Shown piece by piece: positions 17,006 to 24,462 of a stretch of 33,448 bases of DNA; the first letter of the stretch is position 1, and every line of letters starts with the position of its first letter. The position numbers and the translations under genes were made by a program. Source of the DNA: Variovorax sp. YR752 (lineage in GTDB: Bacteria; Pseudomonadota; Gammaproteobacteria; Burkholderiales; Burkholderiaceae_C); NCBI GenBank assembly GCA_945860785.1, contig CAMATD010000029.1, positions 1 through 33,448 on the forward strand, given 5' to 3'. The notes under the pieces are model-generated. The model saw nothing but the letters and a program-made list of their open reading frames with translations, was not told where the DNA came from and made no database searches.

Positions 17006-18727
17006 ATGACCGACACCGCGACCCCCACTTCGCTTCAGGCGCCCACTCGCGTCGACTACCGCACCGAACCCGGCCAGTACCGCCACTGGTCCCTGAGCTT
17101 CGACGGCGCCATCGCGCGCCTCGTGCTCGACATCGCGGAAGACGGCGGCATCCACCCCGGCTACAAGCTCAAACTCAACAGCTACGACCTGGGCGTGGAC
17201 ATCGAGCTCAACGACGCGCTCAACCGCGTGCGCTTCGAGCACCCCGAAGTGCGCAGCGTGATCGTCACCAGCGGCAAGGACCGCATCTTCTGTTCGGGCG
17301 CCAACATCTTCATGCTCGGCGTCTCGGGCCACGCCTGGAAGGTGAACTTCTGCAAGTTCACCAACGAAACTCGCAACGGCATCGAAGACTCGTCGAAGCA
17401 TTCGGGCCTCAAGTTCCTCGCGGCCGTGAACGGCGCCTGCGCCGGCGGCGGCTATGAGCTGGCGCTGGCCTGCGACGAGATCCTGCTGGTGGACGACCGC
17501 TCCTCGGCCGTCTCGCTGCCCGAAGTGCCGCTGCTCGGCGTGCTGCCCGGCACCGGCGGCCTGACCCGCGTGACCGACAAGCGCCATGTGCGCCATGACC
17601 TTGCCGACATCTTCTGCACCAGCGTCGAAGGCGTGCGCGGCCAGCGCGCGGTCGACTGGCGCCTGGTCGATGCCGTGGCCAAGCCCGCGCAATTCGCCGC
17701 CGCCGTGCAGGACCGTGCTTCGCAGCTCGCTGCAGGCAGCGACCGCCCCGCAAGCGGCAAGGGCGTGGCGCTGACGCGCCTGGAGCGCACCGACAGCGCC
17801 GACGGCATCAGCTACCCGCACGTCGACATCCAGATCGACCGCAGCAAACGCACCGCCTCGATCACCATCAAGGCCCCGACCGGCGCGCAGCCCGCGGACA
17901 TCGCCGCCATCGAAGCCGCGGGCGCCGCCTGGTGGCCGCTCGCGATGTGCCGCCAGCTCGACGACGCGATCCTCAACCTGCGCACCAACGAGCTCGACAT
18001 CGGCACCTGGCTGCTCAAGACCGAAGGCGATGCGCAGGCCGTGCTCGCCTCGGATGCCGTGATGTTCGCCAACAAGGACCACTGGCTGGTGCGCGAAACC
18101 ATCGGCGCGCTGCGCCGCACGCTGGCGCGCCTGGACGTGTCGTCGCGCAGCCTGTTCGCGCTGGTCGAGGCGGGCTCCTGCTTCGCCGGCACGCTCGCCG
18201 AACTGGCCTTCGCCGCCGACCGCACCTACATGCTTGCGCTGCCCGACGATGCCGAGCGCGCGCCGAAGCTCGCGCTCAACGAATTCAACTTCGGCTTCTT
18301 CCCGATGGTGAACGACCAGAGCCGCCTGCAACGCCGCTTCTACGAAGAGGCCGCGCCGCTCGAAGCGGCCCACGCCGCCGTCGGCAAGCCGCTCGACGCC
18401 GACGAGGCGCTCAAGCTCGGCCTCGTCACCGCCGCGCCCGACGACATCGACTGGGACGACGAGATCCGCATCACCATCGAAGAGCGCGCCGCCATGTCGC
18501 CCGATGCGCTCACCGGCCTCGAAGCCAACCTGCGCTTCGCGAGCAAGGAAAACATGGCCACCCGCATCTTCGGCCGGCTCACCGCCTGGCAGAACTGGAT
18601 CTTCAACCGCCCCAACGCCGTCGGCGAAAAGGGAGCCCTGAAGGTCTACGGCACCGGCGAGAAGGTCGGCTTCGACATGAACCGCGGTCTGATACCGCAG
18701 TCCGTACAACCCAAGGAACAACGATGA
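17006..18727 (+). CDS. boxC: 2,3-epoxybenzoyl-CoA dihydrolase BoxC
   Basis: Ring-cleaving enzyme that hydrolyses 2,3-epoxybenzoyl-CoA to 3,4-dehydroadipyl-CoA semialdehyde and formate. The 573-aa protein consists of two crotonase-like halves. The first contains SGKDRIFCSGANIFMLG and NGACAGGGYELALACDEILL; the second contains FALVEAGSCFAGTLAEL. The length fits the family (about 555-575 aa). The ATG at 17006, with GGAGAC ahead of it, starts MTDTATPTSL. The frame extends upstream to 16889, but that part runs through the promoter and operator. The stop overlaps the boxB start (ATGA). The gene is intact. Confidence 0.94.
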   Translation: MTDTATPTSLQAPTRVDYRTEPGQYRHWSLSFDGAIARLVLDIAEDGGIHPGYKLKLNSYDLGVDIELNDALNRVRFEHPEVRSVIVTSGKDRIFCSGANIFMLGVSGHAWKVNFCKFTNETRNGIEDSSKHSGLKFLAAVNGACAGGGYELALACDEILLVDDRSSAVSLPEVPLLGVLPGTGGLTRVTDKRHVRHDLADIFCTSVEGVRGQRAVDWRLVDAVAKPAQFAAAVQDRASQLAAGSDRPASGKGVALTRLERTDSADGISYPHVDIQIDRSKRTASITIKAPTGAQPADIAAIEAAGAAWWPLAMCRQLDDAILNLRTNELDIGTWLLKTEGDAQAVLASDAVMFANKDHWLVRETIGALRRTLARLDVSSRSLFALVEAGSCFAGTLAELAFAADRTYMLALPDDAERAPKLALNEFNFGFFPMVNDQSRLQRRFYEEAAPLEAAHAAVGKPLDADEALKLGLVTAAPDDIDWDDEIRITIEERAAMSPDALTGLEANLRFASKENMATRIFGRLTAWQNWIFNRPNAVGEKGALKVYGTGEKVGFDMNRGLIPQSVQPKEQR

Positions 18728-20152
18728 GCACGATCAACTACAGCGAGAAGATCCCCAACAACGTCAACCTCGGCGAAGACCGCACGCTGCAGCGCGCGCT
18801 CGAAGGCTGGCAGCCCAACTTCATCAACTGGTGGGACGACGTGGGCCCCGATGGCTCGACGAACCACGAGGTCTACCTGCGCACGGCCGTGAGCGTCGAT
18901 CCGCAGGGCTGGGCCCAGTTCGGCCACGTGAAGATGCGCGACTACCGCTGGGGCATCTTCCTGAACCCGGGCGACGCCAACCGCAAGATCCACTTCGGCG
19001 ACCACAAGGGCGAAAAAGCTTGGCAGGACGTGCCCGGCGAACACCGCGCCAACCTGCGCCGCATTATCGTGACGCAGGGCGACACCGAGCCCGCGTCGGT
19101 CGAGCAGCAGCGCCACCTGGGCCTGACCGCGCCGTCGATGTACGACCTGCGCAACCTGTTCCAGATCAACGTCGAAGAAGGCCGCCACCTGTGGGCGATG
19201 GTCTACCTGCTGCACAAGCACTTCGGCCGCGACGGCCGCGAAGAAGCCGAGGCGCTGCTGCAGCGCACCTCGGGCGACGAGAACAACCCGCGCATCCTGG
19301 GCGCCTTCAACGAACGCACGCCCGACTGGCTCGCGTTCTTCATGTTCACCTACTTCACCGACCGCGACGGCAAGTTCCAGCTCTCGGCGCTGGCCGAAAG
19401 CGCGTTCGATCCGCTCGCGCGCACCACGAAGTTCATGCTGACCGAAGAGGCGCACCACATGTTCGTGGGCGAGAGCGGTGTGTCGCGCATCATCGCCCGC
19501 ACCGCGCAGGTGATGAACGAGCTGAAGACCGACGACGTGCAGAAGGTGCGCGCGGCCGGCGCGATCGACCTGGGCACCATCCAGCGCTACCTGAACTTCC
19601 ACTACAGCGTGACCATCGACCTGTTCGGCGCCGACCAGTCGAGCAATGCGGCCATCTTCTACAGCTCGGGCCTCAAGGGCCGCTATGAAGAAGGCAAGCG
19701 CGGCGACGACCACATCCTCAAGGGCCAGACCTACAAGGTGCTCGAGGTGAAGGAGGGCCAGCTCGTCGAGAAGGACGTGCCGATGCTCAATGCGCTCAAC
19801 GAAGTGCTGCGCGACGACTTCATCAAGGACTCGGTGGCCGGCGTCGGCCGCTGGAACAAGGTGCTCGAGAAGGCTGGCATCCCGACCCGCCTAGTCGTGC
19901 CGCACAAGGCCTTCAACCGCCAGATCGGCGCGCTCGCCGGCATCAAGATGTCGCCTGGAAGGCCGCGTGGTGAACGAGGTCGAGTGGGCTGCCAAGAAGG
20001 ACGAATGGCTGCCGAGCGCCGAAGACTTCGCTTTCGTGGCATCGTTGATGGGGCGCGTGGTCGAGCCGGGCAAGTTCGCGGGCTGGATCTCGCCGCCGGT
20101 GATGGGGATCAACCGCCAGCCGGTGGATTTCGAATACGTGCGTTTCGGCTGA
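18724..20152 (+). pseudogene. boxB: Benzoyl-CoA 2,3-epoxidase subunit BoxB (single-base insertion near the 3' end)
   Basis: Class I di-iron oxygenase component that epoxidises benzoyl-CoA with electrons from BoxA. Restored length is 475 aa, the usual size. Iron-ligand motifs are visible: VEEGRH (residues 150-155) and TEEAHH (240-245). At about 19953-19956, CCTGGAAGGC replaces CCTGAAGGC. The extra G turns SPEGRVVNEVEWA into SPGRPRGERG and moves the last 65 or so residues to another frame, which runs to the TGA at 20150. As sequenced, the frame stays open to 20292 with an unrelated tail. All ligand motifs lie before the lesion. Confidence 0.92.
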
Positions 20153-20164
20153 TTGGGTATTACT

Positions 20165-20261
20165 CCCTCTCCCCTCGGGGAGAGGGCAGGGGTGAGGGTA
20201 GGCGGCGTCCCCACGACAAGCCGCTGCCCCTCACCCTGACCCTCTCCCCAAGGGGCGAGGG
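20165..20261. repeat. Paired palindromic repeats (CCCTCTCCCC type) between boxB and boxA
   Basis: Unit 1 (20165-20186) is CCCTCTCCCC-TC-GGGGAGAGGG, perfect. Unit 2 (20240-20261) is CCCTCTCCCC-AA-GGGGCGAGGG, one mismatch. Between them, CAGGGGTGAGGG (20187) and CCCCTCACCCTG (20227) are roughly complementary, so the two units form one larger inverted element, as in BIME-type REP pairs. The whole 123-bp boxB-boxA gap is this element. It may tune the BoxB to BoxA transcript ratio. Confidence 0.75.
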
Positions 20262-20275
20262 AAAGGAGAAAAAAC

Positions 20276-21552
20276 ATGGACATGGCCGTTGAAGCCGGGG
20301 TCATCAAGCAGCACCTGATCGACCCCGAGATCTGCATCCGCTGCAACACCTGCGAGGCCACCTGCCCCGTCAACGCGATCACGCACGACGACAACAACTA
20401 CGTCGTCCGCGCCGACGTCTGCAATGGCTGCATGGCCTGCATTTCGCCATGCCCCACGGGCTCGATCGACAACTGGCGCACGATGCCGCTGGTGCGTGCG
20501 TACACGATCGAGGAACAGCTCACCTGGGAAGAGCTGCCCGCCGAGCTGACGCCCGAGCAGCTCGAAGCTGCGGGCGTTTCCGCCGCATCCGAAACGGATG
20601 AGGCTGCAACCCCCGCGACCCAACCGCAGCCCGCAGCAGCCGTGCCTGGCGAAGCTGCGTTCAACTCCGCGCAGTACGGCGCCGCCGTGCCGCCCTGGTC
20701 GGCCGCGTACGCCTACACCAACCTGTTCCCGCCCAAGACCCCGACGACTGCCACCGTGGTCGGCAACTTCAACTGCACCGAAGCCGGCTTCGACAGCGAG
20801 ACCCACCACATCGTGCTCGACTTCGGCGTGGTGCCCTTCCCGGTGCTCGAAGGCCAGTCCATCGGCATCGTGCCGCCAAGCGTCGACGCCATCGGCAAGC
20901 GCCACCATGCGCGCCAGTATTCGGTGGCCAGTCCGCGCAACGGCGAGCGGCCCGGCTACAACGTCTCGCTCACCGTGTGAAGCGCGTGACCGAAGACCAC
21001 GAGGGCGACCCCGTGCGCGGTGTCGCGTCGAACTACGTCTGCGACCTCAAGGTGGGCGACACGGTGCAGGTGGTGGGGCCCTTCGGCGCCTCGTTCCTGA
21101 TGCCGAACCACCCCAGGTCGCACATCGTGATGATCTGCACCGGCAGCGCACCCATGCGCGCGATGACCGAATGGCGCCGGCGCCTGCGCAAGAGCGGCAA
21201 GTTCGAAGGCGGCAAGCTGATGCTATTCTTCGGCGCGCGCACACAGCAGGAGCTGCCTTACTTCGGCCCGCTGCAGTCGCTGCCCAAGGATTTCATCGAC
21301 ATCAACCTCGCGTTCTCGCGCACGCCGGGCCAACCCAAGCGCTATGTGCAGGACCTGATGCGCGAGCGTGCCGCCGACCTGGCTGCGCTGCTGAAAGATG
21401 GCGCGAGCCACTTCTACGTGTGCGGCCTCAAGAGCATGGAAGAGGGCGTGGTGCTCGCGCTGCGCGACGTGGCGACCGAAGCCGGCCTCGATTGGGACAC
21501 CGTGGGCGCCGCGTTGAAGCGCGAAGGCCGCCTGTACCTCGAAACCTACTAA
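20276..21552 (+). pseudogene. boxA: Benzoyl-CoA 2,3-epoxidase reductase subunit BoxA (frameshifted in the middle)
   Basis: NADPH-dependent iron-sulfur flavoprotein that reduces BoxB; about 424 aa when restored. The N-terminus carries two 4Fe-4S motifs, C20-x2-C23-x2-C26-x3-C30 and C49-x2-C52-x2-C55-x3-C59. An Ala/Pro-rich linker leads to a ferredoxin-NADP reductase-like FAD/NADPH module ([18 protein letters not shown]). The frame breaks at about 20975-20980: CTCACCGTGTGAAGCGCG stops at TGA, whereas removing TG reads [13 protein letters not shown] and joins the C-terminal frame (20977-21552). A one-base loss is equally possible. The ATG at 20276 follows AAAGGAG. As sequenced, the product would lose its NADPH domain. 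Confidence 0.92.
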
Positions 21553-21562
21553 GCTGCGGCGG

Positions 21563-22006
21563 ATGCAGTTCGCCGACTTCCATCCGGGCCAGGTCATCGA
21601 GGCCGGCCCCTACGTGCTCTCCGAAGCCGAACTGGTCCAGTTCGCGAAGGCCTACGACCCGCAGTGGTTTCACACCGATGTGGAAGCCGCGGCGGACAGC
21701 GCCTTCGGCGGACTGATCGCCAGCGGCTGGCACACCTGCGCTATCGCGATGCGCCTGGTGGTCGATGCGGCGCTCAAGGGCTCCGAGTCGTTCGCGTCGC
21801 CGGGGCTCGAGCAAGTGCGCTGGCCCAACCCGGTGCGGCCCGGCGACGCCCTGCGGCTGGTGGCCGACGTGGTCGAGGTGCGGCGCTCCGAGAAACGGCC
21901 CACGCTCGGCATCCTGCGCTGGCACTGGCGCTTGTTCAACCAGCGCGAGCAGATGGTGCTCGAGGTGGACGTGACCAGCCTGTTCAGGCTCGAGACGGCC
22001 GACTAA
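21563..22006 (+). CDS. MaoC-like hotdog-fold dehydratase
   Basis: A 147-aa single hotdog domain. The (R)-hydratase-like signature is visible: YDPQWFHTDVEAA followed by FGGLIASGWHT, with the Asp/His pair of the hydratase site. It begins 10 bp after boxA on the same strand and is therefore probably in the boxCBA transcript. It may hydrate an unsaturated CoA ester downstream of the ring-cleavage product or act as a thioesterase. Neither can be decided from the sequence. A terminator-like hairpin follows. Confidence 0.85.
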   Translation: MQFADFHPGQVIEAGPYVLSEAELVQFAKAYDPQWFHTDVEAAADSAFGGLIASGWHTCAIAMRLVVDAALKGSESFASPGLEQVRWPNPVRPGDALRLVADVVEVRRSEKRPTLGILRWHWRLFNQREQMVLEVDVTSLFRLETAD

Positions 22007-22022
22007 TAACATACACACACGC

Positions 22023-22058
22023 GCAAAAAAGCCCGCAACGCCTGGGCGCTGCGGGCTT
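22023..22058 (-). terminator. Rho-independent terminator after the repeat protein gene (bidirectional)
   Basis: AAGCCCGCA (22029-22037) pairs with TGCGGGCTT (22050-22058) around a 12-base loop. On the minus strand the stem ends in a six-T run (A-run at 22025-22030), so it is a classical terminator for the leftward repeat-protein gene. Its stem may also stop transcription of the boxRCBA arm from the other side. Confidence 0.8.
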
Positions 22059-22074
22059 CCTGCTGGCGAGGCGT

Positions 22075-22638
22075 TTACTTCGTGATGTCGACGGCGCCCG
22101 AGCCCTTGGCCTTCGCCTTGCCGCTGGCCTTTGCACCCGTGCCCGACGGCTTCACTGCAGCGCCTGCCGAGCCTGCGGCATCGGTCGCGCCGTTCAGCGT
22201 GCCGCCCACGGTGTTCGTGAGGCCGCCTGCCGCGCCGGTTGCACCGCCCACGGCGCCCGTGGCACCGCCCACGGCGCCCGTGGCACCGCTCACGGCCCCG
22301 GTGGCACCGCTCACGGCCCCGGTGGCACCGCCGACCGTGTTGGTCGCGTTGCCCACGGCACCTGTTGCGCCGCCGACCACGCCACCGACCGTGTTGCCCA
22401 GCCCGCCTGCCGCATTGCCGGCGCTGCCGTTGGTGGACGTGCCCGCACCCGCGGCGGCTCCGGCACCTGCGCCTGCGCTGCCTTGTGCCGGTGCGGCCTT
22501 GACGGTGCCGGACGTGTTGACATCGGCATTCACGCCCACGCCGACCCCGGCGCCCTGTGCCTGAGCAAAACCGCTCATGGCAAGAAGGCCTGCGAGCAAG
22601 GCGCCGACGAAGAGGGATTTGTGTTGTTGCTGCTTCAT
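22075..22638 (-). CDS. Secreted low-complexity Gly/Ala-rich repeat protein
   Basis: A 187-aa protein with a clear signal peptide (MKQQQHKSLFVGALLAGLL, ending in FAQAQ). The mature part is almost entirely Gly, Ala, Val, Thr, Asn and Ser, arranged around heptads such as V-G/S-G-A-T-G-A. It ends in a short Lys-rich segment (GAKASGKAKAKGSG). It has no cysteines and no recognised domain. Similar alanine/glycine-rich exported proteins are common in this family of bacteria and are usually hypothetical. It is monocistronic with its own terminator. A structural, envelope or extracellular-matrix role is possible, but nothing here shows it. Confidence 0.8.
   Translation of the reverse strand: MKQQQHKSLFVGALLAGLLAMSGFAQAQGAGVGVGVNADVNTSGTVKAAPAQGSAGAGAGAAAGAGTSTNGSAGNAAGGLGNTVGGVVGGATGAVGNATNTVGGATGAVSGATGAVSGATGAVGGATGAVGGATGAAGGLTNTVGGTLNGATDAAGSAGAAVKPSGTGAKASGKAKAKGSGAVDITK
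22236..22334 (-). repeat. 21-bp tandem repeats coding the heptapeptide G-A-T-G-A-V-x
   Basis: Within the repeat protein gene, about four to five copies of a 21-bp unit occur head to tail. Two are nearly identical, with CCCACGGCGCCCGTGGCACC on the plus strand; two carry the variant CTCACGGCCCCGGTGGCACC. The unit is a multiple of three, so copy changes would lengthen or shorten the protein without shifting frame. Confidence 0.75.
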
Positions 22639-22898
22639 AGGTGACTGTTCCTTTCGTTTGAATGGTCACTGACAAGAACCGGTTTTGGGCCAGTTCGGTT
22701 GCTACCGTGGCGGGCGGGTCCCGTGTCGCCGTGTGCGGGACAGTCACTCTTGCTTGTGGGACATCTCCGTCGTCCGGAACGGGGGATGACGCGTTAGGCC
22801 GGCGCTTTGCGCCGTGGCGGGCCTGACAACCGCTTCGCCGGCAGGGTCAAACACGATCTTCACGGATGCGCGAATTTTTATGCAACTAATAATGTTGC
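22639..22898. other. Intergenic region between the repeat protein gene and the Rrf2 gene
   Basis: These 260 bases separate two divergent genes and hold no coding region that I can support. Near the Rrf2 end the sequence becomes AT-rich (GAATTTTTATG at about 22872-22882), a likely promoter area. The only clear structure is the inverted repeat overlapping the Rrf2 start, listed separately. Confidence 0.55.
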
Positions 22899-22900
22899 AT
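22880..22900. promoter_or_regulatory. Inverted repeat overlapping the Rrf2 start codon
   Basis: ATGCAAC-TAATAAT-GTTGCAT is a perfect 7-bp dyad with a 7-bp spacer, and its last two bases are the first two of the ATG (22899-22901). It is a strong candidate operator for autoregulation by the Rrf2 protein itself. No Shine-Dalgarno sequence precedes the start, so translation may be leaderless or weak. Confidence 0.6.
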
Positions 22901-23360
22901 GAAACGAGACAGCAGGCTTTCAGGCGTTCTCCACGTGCTGCTGCACATGGCCGAGATGGACGGGCCCATCACGTCCGAGTCGCTCGCGGTGGCGATGCAC
23001 ACCAACCCGGTCGTGGTGCGCCGGCTCATGGCGGGTCTGCGCCAGGCGGGGTTCGTGAGCTCGGCCAAGGGCCACGGCGGCGGCTGGGTGCTGTCGTGCT
23101 CGCTGGCTGCCGTGACGCTGGGGGACATCCACAACGCGGTTGGGGCGCCTGCGCTGCTCGCCATGGGCAATCGCACCGAGAGCCCCGGCTGCGTGGTCGA
23201 GCAGGCCGTGAATGCAGCGCTCGACGGCGCCTGCCAGGAGGCCGAGGCCTTGCTGATCAAGCGCTTCAACAGCATCACGCTGACCGATCTCTCGAAAGAC
23301 TTTCATCGCCGCATGACGGGCGGCGGCTTCACTCAAAAGGACATTGAACATGCGCTATGA
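22899..23360 (+). CDS. Rrf2 family transcriptional regulator
   Basis: A 153-aa Rrf2-type winged helix. The N-terminal DNA-binding part ([16 protein letters not shown], then [20 protein letters not shown]) and the family wing [10 protein letters not shown] are clear. A cysteine in the effector region ([14 protein letters not shown]) aligns with the first Cys of the Rrf2 sensor. The other two Cys of an IscR-like cluster are not in register (one lies in DGACQEA), so an iron-sulfur cluster is uncertain and a thiol switch is possible. It overlaps the following flavoenzyme gene by 11 bp. The pair is a common arrangement, in which the regulator represses the redox enzyme. Confidence 0.87.
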   Translation: MKRDSRLSGVLHVLLHMAEMDGPITSESLAVAMHTNPVVVRRLMAGLRQAGFVSSAKGHGGGWVLSCSLAAVTLGDIHNAVGAPALLAMGNRTESPGCVVEQAVNAALDGACQEAEALLIKRFNSITLTDLSKDFHRRMTGGGFTQKDIEHAL

Positions 23361-24268
23361 CGCTCTTGTCGTGGGCGGCAGCTTTGCCGGCCTCTCCGCT
23401 GCAATGCAGCTCGCGCGCGCACGAAAGAACGTGTGCGTGGTCGATGCGGGCGCGCCGCGCAACCGCTTCGCCGCCGCGGCGCACGGCTTCTTCGGCCAGG
23501 ACGGCGTGCCGCCGCTGAAGATGATTGCCGACGCGCGCGCCAAGCTGCTCGCGTATCCGAACGTCACCTTCATCGAGGGCAGCGTGGCGAGCGCTCATGC
23601 CGACGAGACCGGCGGGTTCACTGCATCGCTCGACGACAGCGACACCGGCAGGTGTCGGCCGGCAAGCTCATCCTGGCATTCGGCGTGCAGGAAGGTTTTC
23701 CCGACGGCATCGCCGGCATGCGCGAGCGCTGGGGCACCAGCGTGCTGCACTGCCCTTACTGCCACGGCTACGAATTCAGCGGCCGCAAGCTCGGCGTCCT
23801 GATCGAGGCCCCGCACCCGCCGGACCACGCGATGCTGATCGCCGAATGGGGCCAGGCCACGCTCTTCCTGAACGGCAACAACACGGTGGACGACGAGGCG
23901 CGCGCCAGGCTGCAGGCGCGCGGCGTGGCGATAGAACCAGCCCGCATCGTGGCGCTGGAAGGTCCGGGGCAGGACCTGTCCGGTGTACGCCTCGAAGGCG
24001 GCCGGATCGTGCCGATCGACGCGATGTTCATGGTGCCCCGCACGCGTCCCGGCAGTCCCATCGCCGAGCAGCTGGGATGCGCGTTCGACGAGGGCCCGGC
24101 CGGCCCGGTGATTCGCACCGACGCGATGAAGATGACCACCGTGCCCAGTGTGTTCGCCGCGGGCGACGCAGCCATGATGATGCACAACGCCACGCTGGCC
24201 TCGGCCGACGGCGTGATGGCGTGATGGCCGGCGTGTCGCTGCATCGCGCCATCGTGTTTGGCGCTTGA
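23350..24268 (+). pseudogene. Thioredoxin-reductase-like FAD-dependent oxidoreductase (two frameshifts)
   Basis: A small flavoprotein of about 303 aa when restored. It has an N-terminal FAD-binding motif (VVGGSFAGLSAA), a redox motif C-P-Y-C-H-G-Y-E as in thioredoxin reductase and the GliT/HlmI dithiol oxidases, and a C-terminal second FAD site GDAAMM. There are two lesions. Near 23647, one base is missing (GACACCGGCAGGTG; a restored codon reads DTGQVSAGKL). At 24213-24228, GTGATGGC is duplicated in tandem, causing an early TGA at 24222-24224. Removing one copy reads GVMAGVSLHRAIVFGA and ends at 24268. The Rrf2 partner suggests redox or oxidant induction. The substrate disulfide is unknown. 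Confidence 0.85.
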
Positions 24269-24313
24269 CCCCACTTTTTTCTCGGGCTCGGGAAAAACGG
24301 GCTCGGAGCCCTT

Positions 24314-24319
24314 TATAAT
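24314..24319 (+). promoter_or_regulatory. -10 element of the tRNA-Gly promoter
   Basis: A perfect TATAAT lies 14 bp upstream of the tRNA 5' end. No good TTGACA is found at the usual distance. A GC-rich stretch with a CGGGCTCGG direct repeat (about 24283 and 24298) occupies that place. Confidence 0.55.
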
Positions 24320-24333
24320 TCGACCGTTGAAAT

Positions 24334-24409
24334 GCGGGAATAGCTCAGTTGGTAGAGCGCAACCTTGCCAAGGTTGAGGTCGAGAGTTCGAGACTCTTTT
24401 CCCGCTCCA
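24334..24409 (+). tRNA. tRNA-Gly (GCC anticodon)
   Basis: This 76-nt tRNA gene includes an encoded CCA. The acceptor stem GCGGGAA pairs with TTCCCGC, the D arm is GCTCAGTTGGTAGAGC, and the anticodon stem-loop CAACC-TTGCCAA-GGTTG carries the GCC anticodon. The T arm has the TTCGA loop. It reads glycine codons GGC and GGU. It stands alone between the flavoenzyme gene and a terminator. tRNA-Gly genes are frequent integration targets, but no integrase or duplicated tRNA end is seen here. Confidence 0.97.
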
Positions 24410-24419
24410 CATTTCATGC

Positions 24420-24446
24420 AAAAGGCCACCTCACCGGTGGCCTTTT
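24420..24446. terminator. Bidirectional terminator between tRNA-Gly and fumarylacetoacetase
   Basis: AAAAGGCCACC (24420-24430), a TCACC loop, and GGTGGCCTTTT (24436-24446) make an 11-bp stem flanked by A-run and T-run. It ends transcription in both directions: after the tRNA and after the leftward operon ending at 24463. Confidence 0.88.
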
Positions 24447-24462
24447 CTTTTGGAGCGTTGGT

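Noticed and set aside
22236..22334. CRISPR-like repeats
   Set aside because: The units are directly adjacent without spacers and code an in-frame heptapeptide inside a secreted protein.
24334..24409. Genomic island attachment site at tRNA-Gly
   Set aside because: There is no integrase gene, no repeated tRNA 3' end and no change in composition on either side.
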